Shown here: piece after piece, positions 1 through 10,913 of the stretch
Numbering within the stretch: the first letter of the stretch is position 1
Layout of the letters: each line of letters begins with the position of its first letter
NCBI GenBank assembly: GCA_022793995.1
Contig: JAAWDY010000059.1
Location: 1-52,465, forward strand
Direction: 5' to 3'
DNA length: 52,465 nt
DNA from: Coprococcus sp.
Lineage (GTDB): Bacteria > Bacillota > Clostridia > Lachnospirales > Lachnospiraceae
Program-made: the position numbers and the translations under genes
Notes under the pieces: generated by a model
What the model was told of the DNA's origin: nothing
Databases searched by the model: none
The model's input: the letters and a program-made list of their open reading frames with translations, nothing else

Positions 1-125
1 ATAGTCCACAATATTTTTATGGAAAGGATAAGAGTGAAAAGTGTAATGGTATTGTTGCATAGTTTTCATAACAAATGTCTGCTTATTTTTGTTCATGCGT
101 TTATTCTGTTGTTAGAAATAAATAC

Positions 126-154
126 TTGATTTTTTTCTTTTTCAGTGGTATATT
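126..154 (+). promoter_or_regulatory. Promoter of the tRNA-Arg gene
   Basis: A -35 box TTGATT (126-131) and a -10 box TATATT (149-154) are separated by 17 bp. The -10 box ends 7 bp before the mature tRNA 5' end, so transcription would start at or very near the tRNA. Confidence 0.65.
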
Positions 155-161
155 ATTAATT

Positions 162-233
162 GTCTCTGTAGCTCAGTGGATAGAGCACCGCCCTCCGGAG
201 GCGGGTGCGTCAGTTCGATTCTGATCAGAGACG
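162..233 (+). tRNA. tRNA-Arg (anticodon CCG)
   Basis: A cloverleaf can be drawn by hand. The acceptor stem pairs GTCTCTG (162-168) with CAGAGAC (226-232), with G233 as discriminator. A D-arm holds the GCTCAGTGGATAGAGC block, and the T-arm carries the TTCGATT loop. The anticodon stem CCGCC/GGCGG encloses the seven-base loop CTCCGGA, giving anticodon CCG, which reads CGG arginine codons. No CCA is encoded, so it must be added after transcription. The gene has its own promoter and a terminator directly downstream, so it is probably a single-gene unit. Confidence 0.95.
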
Positions 234-240
234 TAGAGGA

Positions 241-274
241 GCGCTGTAACCGTTTGGTTGCAGCGCTTTTTATT
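241..274 (+). terminator. Rho-independent terminator of tRNA-Arg
   Basis: An 11-bp stem (GCGCTGTAACC with GGTTGCAGCGC, one G-T pair) with a GTTT loop is followed by a T-rich tract (267-274). It lies 7 bp after the tRNA. Confidence 0.9.
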
Positions 275-344
275 GTACCTGTGATCCGGTCACATAACCT
301 CTAGCGCCACACTGCTCTTCTATATAAATTGTAGCTTTTTTCCT

Positions 345-1175
345 CTACTGTAAGATCCGGCCTTCTTTCCCACTGTAATAGTAGACCGAATCTGAAAGCA
401 CATCTTCCGGCTCCACTTCTGTCTTATTGATCTCTTCAACCATAGATTTCAGCTGCTCCCGGTTCACACCATGGCTTTCCGGTATAAGGATGACTTCATG
501 GATACTGCTCGGAAGAATGTAGAAATTCTCCCCAATCAGGCTTTCGGCCTCCCCCATGATATCCGGATACAGCATAGCGGCCGCTCCCATATTCCTCTTT
601 TGATTCGACAGAACATACATGTAGTTTGCAAGCTGTTCTATCGTTCCCGGAAGAAGCCGGGGAGTATTCTTCCTGGCCGCCTCGGATATCTCTTCCCGAG
701 TGGTATTCCATTGGCAAAGATGTTCATTGCGCACCAAAAGAGTGGCTGTGCCGAAGGCGCTGCCCTCCAGCAGGACATAAAATACTACAGCTAGATCTAG
801 ATACTCGCTATAAGGAACCTGGCGCAAAAGTTCTTCATTCATCTTTCTCTGGATCAGCTTGTACACAATTCTATCCCTCACTTTCTGGTACGAAAAGATA
901 TCCCCGCATGGGTAAGATTCCGCCACTTTCACTTTCTCGTACAAGGCAGCAAGAGTGCGGGCCAGTTCAAGGAGCCCTGCCCCTTCCAGATACTGCTCAT
1001 AAAACTCTTCAAGATAGATCGTCGGCGACATATTAATTCCTTGACGCATCAGTACCAGGCCGACCCGCACCGTCCCATTGTTCTTCACCGCTGCATGTCG
1101 GTCTACTGTCACGTCCGCCGGAATGTGCTTCCTGACCTCAACCAGCATAGCTTCTATAAATTCCGTATAATCCAT
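345..1175 (-). CDS. DUF5688 family protein
   Basis: This 276-residue soluble protein has no signal peptide or membrane segment. Its overall pattern matches the DUF5688 proteins common in Lachnospiraceae: an N-terminal MDYTEF start, a central VRVGLVLMRQGINMSPTIYL-like block, and a C-terminal stretch rich in YxLPSS and ESH-type motifs. Members often occur in several copies per genome and their function is unknown. The start is preceded by an AGGAGA ribosome-binding site. The gene is monocistronic, with a consensus promoter about 100 bp upstream (1272-1300). Family assignment is from memory of the sequence pattern, not a search. Confidence 0.8.
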   Translation of the reverse strand: MDYTEFIEAMLVEVRKHIPADVTVDRHAAVKNNGTVRVGLVLMRQGINMSPTIYLEEFYEQYLEGAGLLELARTLAALYEKVKVAESYPCGDIFSYQKVRDRIVYKLIQRKMNEELLRQVPYSEYLDLAVVFYVLLEGSAFGTATLLVRNEHLCQWNTTREEISEAARKNTPRLLPGTIEQLANYMYVLSNQKRNMGAAAMLYPDIMGEAESLIGENFYILPSSIHEVILIPESHGVNREQLKSMVEEINKTEVEPEDVLSDSVYYYSGKEGRILQ

Positions 1176-1271
1176 TGACTCTCCTTTCTCTTAGCGGATC
1201 CCACCGCTATACACCGTCAAAGGAGCTATGATCTGAACAAGATTACCCGATATATTTCGGATAGTAAGATG

Positions 1272-1300
1272 ATTATATCGGGGTTTTCTCCCGGTTTCAA
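1272..1300 (-). promoter_or_regulatory. Promoter of the DUF5688 gene
   Basis: On the minus strand, TTGAAA (1295-1300) and a perfect TATAAT (1272-1277) are spaced 17 bp apart. The resulting leader is about 90 nt. This is one of the best vegetative promoter matches in the window. Confidence 0.75.
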
Positions 1301-1313
1301 GATTTTTTTTGAC

Positions 1314-1328
1314 ATGCAAAATTTGCAT
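1314..1328. promoter_or_regulatory. Palindrome upstream of the DUF5688 promoter
   Basis: ATGCAAA and TTTGCAT form a perfect 7-bp dyad around one central base. It lies just upstream of the -35 box of the DUF5688 promoter and is flanked by two copies of TTGACAT. It could be an operator, but nothing in the window identifies a regulator for it. Confidence 0.3.
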
Positions 1329-1336
1329 TGACATAG

Positions 1337-1378
1337 AAAAAAACCGGAATTACGTCTGGTGTTACGTAACCCCGGTTT
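1337..1378 (-). terminator. Terminator of efp
   Basis: A 15-bp stem (arms 1341-1355 and 1364-1378, with two G-T pairs when read on the minus strand) is followed on the minus strand by a T run at 1337-1342. It lies about 40 bp past the efp stop codon. Confidence 0.85.
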
Positions 1379-1417
1379 AAAATTCTCCACAAATTTTGTG
1401 AAATATGCTATGCTTGT

Positions 1418-1975
1418 CTATGCCCGTGACAGGTACTCCCCTGTACGTGTATCGATCTTGATCCGGTCTCCCTGATTTACAAACAGCGGAACCAGAACCA
1501 TTGCGCCAGTTTCCACCGTTGCAGGCTTAGTAGCCCCTGTCGCGGTATCCCCCTTCACGCCCGGCTCTGTCTCTGTGATCTCAAGTTCCACATTCAGAGG
1601 CGGCTCAACAGAAAATACATTTCCCTGATGAGAACATACCTTCACCATATCATTCTCTTTCACAAACTTGAGCGCATCTCCGATTGTATTCTTGTCTATC
1701 GCAATCTGGTCGTATGTCTCCATATCCATAAAATTATACAGTTCGCCGTCAGCGTAAAGATACTGCATATCTTTTCTGTCGATATGTGCGGTGTCAAACT
1801 TCTCCGTCGGACGGAACGTCTTCTCAACTACTCCGCCGCTGATGATATTTTTCAGCTTCGTTCTCACGAATGCAGCCCCCTTGCCTGGCTTTACATGCTG
1901 AAACTCCAGGATCTGGTAAATATTGCCCTCGATCTGGACAGTAATGCCATTCTTAAAATCACCTGCTGAAATCAT
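1418..1975 (-). CDS. efp: Elongation factor P
   Basis: EF-P binds next to the ribosomal P-site tRNA and relieves stalling at consecutive prolines. The 185-residue length is the family norm. Domain I holds the tip loop KPGKGAAF with Lys32, the position that is modified in Bacillus subtilis EF-P. The OB-fold domains follow, and the C-terminus carries the [16 protein letters not shown] block typical of the family. The start is supported by a strong AAGGAGG ribosome-binding site 9 bp upstream. It has its own promoter at 2039-2067 and terminator at 1337-1378, so it is a single-gene unit. No genm, yeiP or modification enzyme is visible nearby. Confidence 0.97.
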   Translation of the reverse strand: MISAGDFKNGITVQIEGNIYQILEFQHVKPGKGAAFVRTKLKNIISGGVVEKTFRPTEKFDTAHIDRKDMQYLYADGELYNFMDMETYDQIAIDKNTIGDALKFVKENDMVKVCSHQGNVFSVEPPLNVELEITETEPGVKGDTATGATKPATVETGAMVLVPLFVNQGDRIKIDTRTGEYLSRA

Positions 1976-2038
1976 GTTATTCTCCTCCTTATATATGCCT
2001 TCGGCATTTCTTTTTCTTCGTATACTTCTGTCTCAATT

Positions 2039-2067
2039 ATTCTATAATAAATCTTGTCATTTTTCAA
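2039..2067 (-). promoter_or_regulatory. Promoter of efp
   Basis: Minus-strand TTGAAA (2062-2067), a 17-bp spacer and TAGAAT (2039-2044) lie about 65 bp upstream of the efp start. Confidence 0.65.
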
Positions 2068-2114
2068 CCGAAAGTTTCACAGACTATGCTGTAAAGTATC
2101 CTTTGATAACTCCT

Positions 2115-2891
2115 TTAATCTCCAGCCTTCCTATGAAGCAGCCTAAGTATCGTACACAGCTCTTTTGCCCCCATCTGTCCTGGCGCGGATGCCTTTCCTG
2201 CTGAGCCGAAGGTGACCGCCGAGCCAAAAGCTTCTCCACAGATCCGGCTGATCACTCCGGTTTCACCCATTGACATGGTGATAACTGGACATTCGGCATG
2301 AAGCCTCGTCATCTCCTCTGTTGCCGAAAGGAGCTCGAGCACGTCGCGCTTGCTGTTCGGCATGACTGCGATCTTCGGAATATCCGCGCCCAGCGCCAAC
2401 ATTTTCTCCATCCTTAAAAGGATATCCTCCCTGGCAGGTGTGCTGTTAAAATCATGGTTCGAGACAATGACCTTCACGCCAAGATCATGTGATCTTTTGA
2501 CGATTTCCCTGACCGTCCCTTCGCCCATGAATAATTCTACATCCACCAGATCCACGTATCCGGTTTCGGTCGCTCTCTCAATAAGCCGAATATAATGTTC
2601 CCCTTCGACCGCCTTCTCGCCGCCTTCTCGCACCGTGCGGAAGGTAAACAAAAGGGGCATTTCCCCCAGGACTCTGCGCAGTTCTCTCAGAACATCTTCC
2701 ACGCATCCGTCCTGCATGACATCCCCAAACCAATCAGCACGCCACTCTGCCAGATCCGCGGCTTTCTCCGGAAGCGCCGCAATTCTCTCTGCCTGATCGA
2801 TGATCTCCTTCCTTTCTTTCCCCACGATCGGCACACAGATTTTCGGTATTCCTTCTCCTATCCTTATATTCCTGACCTCTACCGCATTCAT
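2115..2891 (-). CDS. aroD: Type I 3-dehydroquinate dehydratase
   Basis: This enzyme converts 3-dehydroquinate to 3-dehydroshikimate, step three of the shikimate pathway, through a Schiff base. The 258 residues keep the expected active-site set: E49 and R51 in the EWRADW block, H146 in SNHDF, the Schiff-base K173 in PKIAVMP, R216 in ISRI, and Q239 near the C-terminus. The spacing is that of the Salmonella enzyme, shifted by three. The start MNAVEVRNI follows an AAGGCGGTC-type site. It is not adjacent to other aro genes, but aroK lies 1.5 kb further on in the same direction. Confidence 0.95.
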   Translation of the reverse strand: MNAVEVRNIRIGEGIPKICVPIVGKERKEIIDQAERIAALPEKAADLAEWRADWFGDVMQDGCVEDVLRELRRVLGEMPLLFTFRTVREGGEKAVEGEHYIRLIERATETGYVDLVDVELFMGEGTVREIVKRSHDLGVKVIVSNHDFNSTPAREDILLRMEKMLALGADIPKIAVMPNSKRDVLELLSATEEMTRLHAECPVITMSMGETGVISRICGEAFGSAVTFGSAGKASAPGQMGAKELCTILRLLHRKAGD

Positions 2892-2926
2892 CTTGAAGAC
2901 CGCCTTTCTCCTTGCGTGTTTCTTAA

Positions 2927-3020
2927 TATACCCGTTCGGGCATACTTATTTGCCAAATGATTGGTAAGTCATTCTGGATACAACGGTAATCTGCCGGTAA
3001 ATCATTTGGCTTTCGGGTAT
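2927..3020. repeat. 94-bp palindromic element, copy 1
   Basis: The element is bounded by TATACCCG (2927-2934) and its exact inverse CGGGTATA (3013-3020), with an inner inverted pair CCAAATGATT/AATCATTTGG. Copy 2, in opposite orientation, is at 14061-14152. It contains no coding sequence. Size, terminal inverted repeats and TA-rich flanks resemble a MITE or REP-like element. Confidence 0.7.
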
Positions 3021-3028
3021 AACATATC

Positions 3029-3061
3029 AAAAACGGACGGCTCTGTCAAACAGTTCCGTCC
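3029..3061 (-). terminator. Probable terminator of rbr
   Basis: On the minus strand, GGACGG (3056-3061) pairs with CCGTCC (3035-3040), with an extra CTGT/ACAG pair inside, and is followed by GTTTTTG. It lies about 130 bp past the rubrerythrin stop. The 3062-3189 stretch between them holds short GC-rich hairpins and no convincing gene. Confidence 0.5.
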
Positions 3062-3189
3062 ATTTCCGTTCTCTTTATCATTCATAGTTCTCCGCCCGCT
3101 ACGCACTCGTCGCCTCTTCGAGACTTCAGTCTCGCTCCTTGCAAAGCCAAGACTGCTTATGTGAGCGGAGTTCCTGCTTCACAAGCATT

Positions 3190-3798
3190 TTATATAAAAT
3201 CCATTTCCAGATACGGGGCCATCTCCGCCGGGATAAAATACCCTCTGTCGTAACGGCACACCGGACAGAGCGGCGGAACCGCCTTCCCTTTCTGGATATG
3301 CCCGCAGTTCAGGCACATCCACATCCCGGACGTAGACCGTTCAAAATAAGTATTACTCTCCAGCATCTCCTTAACCTTCGCAAACCGTTTCGCATGAATC
3401 TGCTCAATCTCCGCAATCTGGTAGAATGCGGACGCCGCCTCAAGAAATCCTTCCTTCTTAGCCTCATCACCAAATGCCTGATAGACATCATTGTACTCTT
3501 CCATCTCGTTGTGATGTGCCGATTCCAGGAGTTTCACAATATCATCATGATGATCGATCGGAAATCCCCCGCTGATCTCGATCGTATTGCCGGAAAGTTC
3601 CTTTAGAAGATCATAATATCTCTGCGCATGCGCCCTCTCCTGCTCTGCGGTAAACAGGAAAATCTCTCCTACGGCATACATACTCTGTTTCTTACAAGTA
3701 TCCGCCGCGATTGTATACCGGTTCCTCGCCTGGCTCTCCCCGGCAAATGCTTTCATCAGATTCTCTTTTGTATTGCTTCTGTTAAACTCGACCGCCAT
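3190..3798 (-). CDS. rbr: Rubrerythrin
   Basis: This cytoplasmic non-heme iron peroxidase reduces hydrogen peroxide in anaerobes, using electrons from rubredoxin. The first 150 of 202 residues form a ferritin-like four-helix domain with Glu and His ligands (AGESQARNRY, TAEQERAHA, EIEQIHAKRF). A C-terminal rubredoxin-like knuckle has C162, C165, C178 and C181 (CLNC and CPVC). An in-frame start lies 24 bp further upstream. ATG at 3798 is chosen because GGGAGAG sits at the right distance and the product then begins MAVEFNRSNT, like relatives. It supports an oxygen-sensitive lifestyle. It follows yqeG with a 110-bp gap. Confidence 0.95.
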   Translation of the reverse strand: MAVEFNRSNTKENLMKAFAGESQARNRYTIAADTCKKQSMYAVGEIFLFTAEQERAHAQRYYDLLKELSGNTIEISGGFPIDHHDDIVKLLESAHHNEMEEYNDVYQAFGDEAKKEGFLEAASAFYQIAEIEQIHAKRFAKVKEMLESNTYFERSTSGMWMCLNCGHIQKGKAVPPLCPVCRYDRGYFIPAEMAPYLEMDFI

Positions 3799-3908
3799 TT
3801 TCAACGCTCTCCCTTTCCACACCGCTCATGCGGTTACTGTACAGGTAGTATGCGCTGCTTTTCATTCTATTATTCATGGTATGGCCTGCAAGTTCAGAAT
3901 ATCCCGCG

Positions 3909-4430
3909 TTATATTCCTGTCTGGATTCTTCCTGCGTTTTTATCTCTCTTATAAAAATGCAGCACGATCCGTTCCAGATACCGTTTCAGCACGATCTGGA
4001 TCTCCTCCTTCGGGTGGATCGGTCTCACCAGAACGCTTTTAATCCCGCTTCTTTTCGCCCCCCAGACATCAGTAAAGAGCTGATCGCCGATAAATAGTGT
4101 CGTCTCCCTCTCCGTATGCATAAGCTTCATGGCCTTCTGGTAGTTTTTGACCGATGGCTTATGTGCGTCGAACACATACTTGCTTCCGACCTTATCAGCA
4201 AACGGCTTTACCCTCGGCTCCTGATTATTAGAAATTAGACAGGTATCAAATCCGATATTCCTAAGCTTTGCAAACAATTCTTCTGATCTCTTGTCCGAGG
4301 GCGCCCCATGCGGCACCAATGTGTTGTCAATATCAAAGATCAGCCCTCGATATCCTTTTTCATAAATCTCTTCAAAATTCATCATATATACAGACATCTT
4401 GTAATCATCTGGATAAAATGTACGAAACAT
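3909..4430 (-). CDS. yqeG: YqeG family HAD IIIA-type phosphatase
   Basis: This 173-residue HAD-superfamily protein has the nucleophile motif DIDNTL (D33, D35, T37), motif II in LISNN (S66) and a C-terminal GDQLFTD with the metal-binding Asp. The family is conserved in Firmicutes and usually sits near aroE, yqeH or other ribosome-assembly genes. Its substrate is not established. It begins 2 bp after the aroK stop, so the two are almost certainly co-transcribed and translationally coupled. Confidence 0.93.
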   Translation of the reverse strand: MFRTFYPDDYKMSVYMMNFEEIYEKGYRGLIFDIDNTLVPHGAPSDKRSEELFAKLRNIGFDTCLISNNQEPRVKPFADKVGSKYVFDAHKPSVKNYQKAMKLMHTERETTLFIGDQLFTDVWGAKRSGIKSVLVRPIHPKEEIQIVLKRYLERIVLHFYKRDKNAGRIQTGI

Positions 4431-4432
4431 CC

Positions 4433-4966
4433 TTATAATTCCTTTCTGTCATCCATTTCCTGCAACTTCTCAAGCAGTTCCCCACAGATCTGTGACACGC
4501 TCTTTCCCTCAGTATCCACTACGATATCTGCCGCGGCCTCATACCTTTCTCTCCTTGCCTCCATCAGGCCGCTGATATACTTCACATCCTTGTGTCCGTT
4601 AAGAAGCGGACGTTCGTCGCTGTCCTTCACACGATTCAGGATCGTCTCAGGGCAAGCTGTCAGCAGCACGACTTTTCCGTTCTTTTTCATTTCCGCCACG
4701 TTCTGTTCCCGCATAGCGGCTCCTCCGCCGCAGGAGACGACTGCATTATTGCGGGATTGAATCTCGATCAAAAGTTCTGTCTCCAGTCGGCGGAAGTATT
4801 CCTCTCCCCGCTTTTCAAAAATCTCTGGAATACCCATCCCCTCCCTTTTTGCAATGACCTCGTCCATCTCCACCGCATCCATACCGTATTCCCTGCTCAG
4901 GCAGCCGGAAACACTGCTCTTTCCAGCCCCCATGAATCCAATCAGGAAAATATTATAATTTTTCAT
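4433..4966 (-). CDS. aroK: Shikimate kinase
   Basis: It phosphorylates shikimate with ATP to shikimate-3-phosphate. The 177 residues start MKNYNIFLIGF and carry a Walker A loop GFMGAGKSS (K16), the shikimate-binding D35, R59 and the GGG triplet (80-82), and a lid with ERPLL. An alternative ATG lies two codons upstream. The inner ATG is preferred because AGGG then lies 6 bp away, but the choice is not secure. It precedes yqeG by 2 bp. Together with aroD and pheA in this window it supports endogenous aromatic amino acid synthesis. Confidence 0.94.
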   Translation of the reverse strand: MKNYNIFLIGFMGAGKSSVSGCLSREYGMDAVEMDEVIAKREGMGIPEIFEKRGEEYFRRLETELLIEIQSRNNAVVSCGGGAAMREQNVAEMKKNGKVVLLTACPETILNRVKDSDERPLLNGHKDVKYISGLMEARRERYEAAADIVVDTEGKSVSQICGELLEKLQEMDDRKEL

Positions 4967-4991
4967 AACCATCCCTGCCTTCTCTTAAATA

Positions 4992-5720
4992 TTATTTGCT
5001 GAGTGCACGCCCAATGTCGCTCTTGAATTGCTCCCAGGCGCCCTCTTCCTCCACAAAATATTTCGGACAGTTTTTCCCCGTCACATCATAATGCCGGATC
5101 ACATCGTCCTCTTCAAGACCGAACTTTTCACAGAGCCATGCGGTGAGCTGCACCATCGAACGATACGTTTCTTCTGTAAACTTCCCGCTCTCATCCGGGT
5201 GACAACACTCGATGGAGACTGTATCCTGATTCCGATGATTGGATGCATACGCTACTTCCCAAGTCGGAACGCACTGCACAATCTCACCTTCCAGTCCAAT
5301 GACAAAGTGACTGCTTACCTGCGTCTGTCCAGAATCCTTCAAACCTTCAAAATAATCTCTGTTCTGCTGCGCTGTCGAACCCGGATTCGCTGTATAATGA
5401 ATAACGATCCCTGCTATTTTCCCCGACTGGGTACCAGGTCTTGAATTTTCATTTACTGTCAGTAGATCCACTTTCATCTCAGGCTTTGCCGCGCTGATCT
5501 CCTTATCGTCCAGCTCAATATATACTTCCTCATCTTCTTGTCGAAACACAAAAATACGTACTGCCGCCAGGATGATCAGTAAGAGGAGAAGTACGACTGC
5601 GCCGACCAAAAGAAAGCGCTGAAGCAAAACTTGCTGCCTCCTCGTATATTTTGTCCTTCGCTTTCCCTGACGAGCGTCATAATGCTTCTTATATCTTCTC
5701 TTCTGTCCCCTGCTGTCCAT
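4992..5720 (-). CDS. Membrane-anchored N-acetylmuramoyl-L-alanine amidase (Amidase_2/PGRP)
   Basis: This 242-residue protein has a strongly basic N-terminus (1-30), one hydrophobic helix (about 31-59) and an extracytoplasmic zinc amidase domain (about 95-240). The probable zinc ligands are H108 in IVIHYT, H210 in IRHYD and C218 in KNCPK, the classic T7 lysozyme/PGRP set. Such enzymes cleave the bond between MurNAc and L-alanine in peptidoglycan, here probably tethered to the outer face of the membrane with the N-terminus inside. It lies 20 bp before aroK and may be in the same transcript. Whether it acts in wall turnover or sporulation cannot be told. Confidence 0.9.
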   Translation of the reverse strand: MDSRGQKRRYKKHYDARQGKRRTKYTRRQQVLLQRFLLVGAVVLLLLLIILAAVRIFVFRQEDEEVYIELDDKEISAAKPEMKVDLLTVNENSRPGTQSGKIAGIVIHYTANPGSTAQQNRDYFEGLKDSGQTQVSSHFVIGLEGEIVQCVPTWEVAYASNHRNQDTVSIECCHPDESGKFTEETYRSMVQLTAWLCEKFGLEEDDVIRHYDVTGKNCPKYFVEEEGAWEQFKSDIGRALSK

Positions 5721-5820
5721 AACTCCATTCCCGGCTCCTCATATGTTCTAATGGATGCCCCATCCATTTTTATTATCTTAACATAGCCGCTGGAAACATT
5801 CCTTGAACATTCTCTTATTT

Positions 5821-5999
5821 TTTTCTTAAACCATCCGCATCGAATCGCCTATCCGGCGATGTGTTTCATAAGGTATCCCTCGTGCAACTGCTCTCGGGAC
5901 CCCATTATAGCCATTCGGCTGTTTCACAAGGTATCCCTCGTGCAACTGCTCTCGGGACTCGTGAACCGAATCGCCTACTCGGCGATGTGTTTCATAAGG
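5821..5999. repeat. Compound intergenic repeat cluster
   Basis: Three units each end in GTTTCAYAAGGTAT (about 5863, 5921 and 5989). Two carry an 18-bp hairpin, AATCGCC-(4)-GGCGAT, at 5843-5860 and 5969-5986. Two share a 30-bp direct repeat containing CCCTCGTGCAACTGCTCTCG (5871-5900 and 5929-5958). An inverted copy of the same unit lies at 16851-16903. The 5721-6112 gap holds no convincing gene. Confidence 0.8.
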
Positions 6000-6038
6000 T
6001 ATAGGAAAAGAATGTGCGATGCACATTCTTTTCCTATA
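6000..6038. repeat. Perfect 18-bp palindrome after guaB
   Basis: The arm TATAGGAAAAGAATGTGC (6000-6017) is followed by a 3-base loop and its exact reverse complement (6021-6038). It lies 75 bp past the guaB stop. There is no T run, so it may be an mRNA 3'-end hairpin or part of the adjacent repeat cluster rather than a standard terminator. Confidence 0.8.
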
Positions 6039-6112
6039 GTCCATACTCCAATATATCGTTCCATAAGCATCAAAGTCCAGAAGCCATACCCAATGTCTAT
6101 AGTACCTCAATG

Positions 6113-7603
<1,491 letters not shown>

Positions 7604-7612
7604 TTATCTGCT

Positions 7613-7642
7613 ATCTTACAATACAACCCTTTCCTGTGTCAA
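7613..7642 (-). promoter_or_regulatory. Promoter of guaB
   Basis: Minus-strand TTGACA (7637-7642) and TAAGAT (7613-7618) are spaced by 18 bp, 45-75 bp before the guaB start. No guanine riboswitch-like fold was seen in the short leader. Confidence 0.65.
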
Positions 7643-7656
7643 CATTTTATTCTTTG

Positions 7657-8148
7657 CTAACGAAACACTTTTCGGGGCGCCATCATCCGCATCCCTTCCA
7701 GGATCGTCTCATTGGGCTCAAATGCAATCTTCTGTTTGTCCCCTTTCTGCGCAATAATCATCTCATACACTTTTGCATTTGGATTCCCTGACCCAAAATT
7801 CTTCGCCTTAATGCCCTGGTAAGGGCGCAGCTCAGGCGCTCCTGCCGGCGCGATAACCTCCATCTCGCTGAGTTCCATCGAAAATATCCTTTTCCTTCGG
7901 GTCTTTGCCATGATCTTATCGATATCCAGATTCCCGTTCACATATAGATATTCATACTCCAAATCCATATTGTGGAACAAATATACATCAAGACAAATCA
8001 GAAGAGCCGTTATAATGATCCCAAAAGGTATCATCATGACAGCGACGACAGACAACACCGTTACCAAGACCAAAAGGATTTTGATCAGCATAGCACTCGC
8101 CGGCGCTTTTCTTTTTACCAGTTGTTCTGTGTAATAATCACTCATCAT
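7657..8148 (-). CDS. Two-helix membrane protein (DUF6106-like)
   Basis: This 163-residue protein has two adjacent hydrophobic helices at about 20-40 and 42-60, then a soluble C-terminal domain (65-163) containing EYEYLYVNGNLDIDKIMAKTRRKR and a C-terminal PNETILEGMRMMAPRKVFR end. The pattern matches what I recall as DUF6106, a Lachnospiraceae family of unknown function. The domain topology resembles bacterial PH-like or YdbT-type membrane proteins, but that is speculation. A second Met is the next codon. The ribosome-binding site GGAGG (8150s) supports either. Confidence 0.65.
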   Translation of the reverse strand: MMSDYYTEQLVKRKAPASAMLIKILLVLVTVLSVVAVMMIPFGIIITALLICLDVYLFHNMDLEYEYLYVNGNLDIDKIMAKTRRKRIFSMELSEMEVIAPAGAPELRPYQGIKAKNFGSGNPNAKVYEMIIAQKGDKQKIAFEPNETILEGMRMMAPRKVFR

Positions 8149-8164
8149 TTACCTCCAAAATCTT

Positions 8165-8215
8165 TTCCAGCCGTGCGGTGGACTGCTATGAATCACGGTT
8201 TCAACCGAACAGTTG
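8165..8215. repeat. Imperfect 50-bp dyad repeat, copy A
   Basis: The stretch TTTCCAGCCGTGCGG through ATGAATCACGGTTTCAACCG to AGTTGG has a close relative at 17049-17100, upstream of nothing obvious. Both contain a dyad of the GCGGT/ACCGC type around TGAATC. It lies immediately upstream of the membrane-protein gene. Confidence 0.5.
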
Positions 8216-8253
8216 GAATCTTTTGTGTATTTTAATTATTGTAACACTTTTAT

Positions 8254-8296
8254 CAAAAAAAGAAAACTCCCCTTATGAGGAGTTTTCTTTTTTTTC
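8254..8296 (-). terminator. Bidirectional terminator after groEL
   Basis: A 13-bp stem, AAAAGAAAACTCC with GGAGTTTTCTTTT, flanks an 8-base loop. There are A/T runs on both sides, so it can terminate either strand. It is the first T-run terminator past groEL on the minus strand. Confidence 0.8.
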
Positions 8297-8324
8297 ATAA
8301 TTGACCTTTCAAACCGGTCCCATC

Positions 8325-8476
8325 GTTCAGCCCGCGACTATTCGCAAAGGCCCCTTCGGTGCTTTCTCGCTGCTTCGCAGCTAACTTTGCTCATAGACAG
8401 GCGCTCCCTCAGACCGTCAGACGACCGGCAAATTCGTGCAAGCACGATTTGCCGGTCGTCTGCGGTCTGGCTGAAC
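8325..8476. repeat. 152-bp palindromic element between groEL and its terminator
   Basis: It is bounded by GTTCAGCC (8325-8332) and its inverse GGCTGAAC (8469-8476). Inside are a small hairpin GCTGC-TTC-GCAGC and a near-perfect stem of almost 30 bp (8410-8469) with a 3-base loop. No T run follows the stem and no gene is present. This looks like a mobile or REP-type intergenic element. Confidence 0.65.
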
Positions 8477-8484
8477 TATTTATG

Positions 8485-10457
<1,973 letters not shown>

Positions 10458-10484
10458 GATAATTCCTCCTTAATTCTATTTTTG

Positions 10485-10511
10485 TTAGCACTCATTAAAT
10501 TCGAGTGCTAA
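10485..10511. promoter_or_regulatory. CIRCE operator (HrcA site)
   Basis: TTAGCACTC (10485-10493), nine bases, then GAGTGCTAA (10503-10511) is an exact match to the CIRCE consensus. It lies in the groES leader between the promoter and the ribosome-binding site, so HrcA repression and heat-shock induction are expected. The hrcA gene is not in the window. Confidence 0.97.
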
Positions 10512-10526
10512 AAACTGTCTAGATAT

Positions 10527-10555
10527 AAAATAGCACTGCCATCTTCATTTGTCAA
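10527..10555 (-). promoter_or_regulatory. Promoter of groES-groEL
   Basis: Minus-strand TTGACA (10550-10555), a 17-bp spacer and TATTTT (10527-10532) lie directly upstream of CIRCE. Confidence 0.8.
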
Positions 10556-10577
10556 CATAGGATTTTCAATTTTATAA

Positions 10578-10883
10578 TTACTTTATATTTATTTCATAAA
10601 ATCCATTCATCACTTGAAGAATCAATATGATCCCCGCCCTGTTAATATACCGCTCCGTAATAATGCCGTTGCAGACGGCTTCCCCGGCCATCCCCTGAAT
10701 CCGACATTCGTAGACTGCATCCAATGATATATCTGTTACTTTTCCCGTATTCATCAGCAGGTGGACCTGTTCAAGATCTTTCTGGTACTCGATGACCGTA
10801 CACTGATATTCCGTTTCGTCCAGCTCTTTATCGTCTTTAAAATACTGGATCATGGAAATCGCCGCTTTCTCTCCGTCGTACAT
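10578..10883 (-). CDS. Uncharacterised 101-residue protein
   Basis: I do not recognise this family. The product is acidic and soluble. It has alternating beta-like stretches (EYQCTVIEYQ, EQVHLLMNTG, AVYECRIQG, GIILILQVMNGFYEINIK) that could form a small barrel, loosely like PilZ domains, but the PilZ RxxxR and DxSxxG motifs are absent. The start has a strong GGAGAAGGG ribosome-binding site. It lies between the codY terminator and the groESL promoter, so it may be monocistronic. An 18-bp TCGCC hairpin sits 30 bp upstream. Confidence 0.6.
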   Translation of the reverse strand: MYDGEKAAISMIQYFKDDKELDETEYQCTVIEYQKDLEQVHLLMNTGKVTDISLDAVYECRIQGMAGEAVCNGIITERYINRAGIILILQVMNGFYEINIK

Positions 10884-10913
10884 CCTGCCCTTCTCCTTTC
10901 ATTATGAAATTCC

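Noticed and set aside
5871..5958. Direct repeats considered as a CRISPR array
   Set aside because: Only two 30-bp copies with one spacer-like interval that itself carries repeat sequence; no cas genes nearby.
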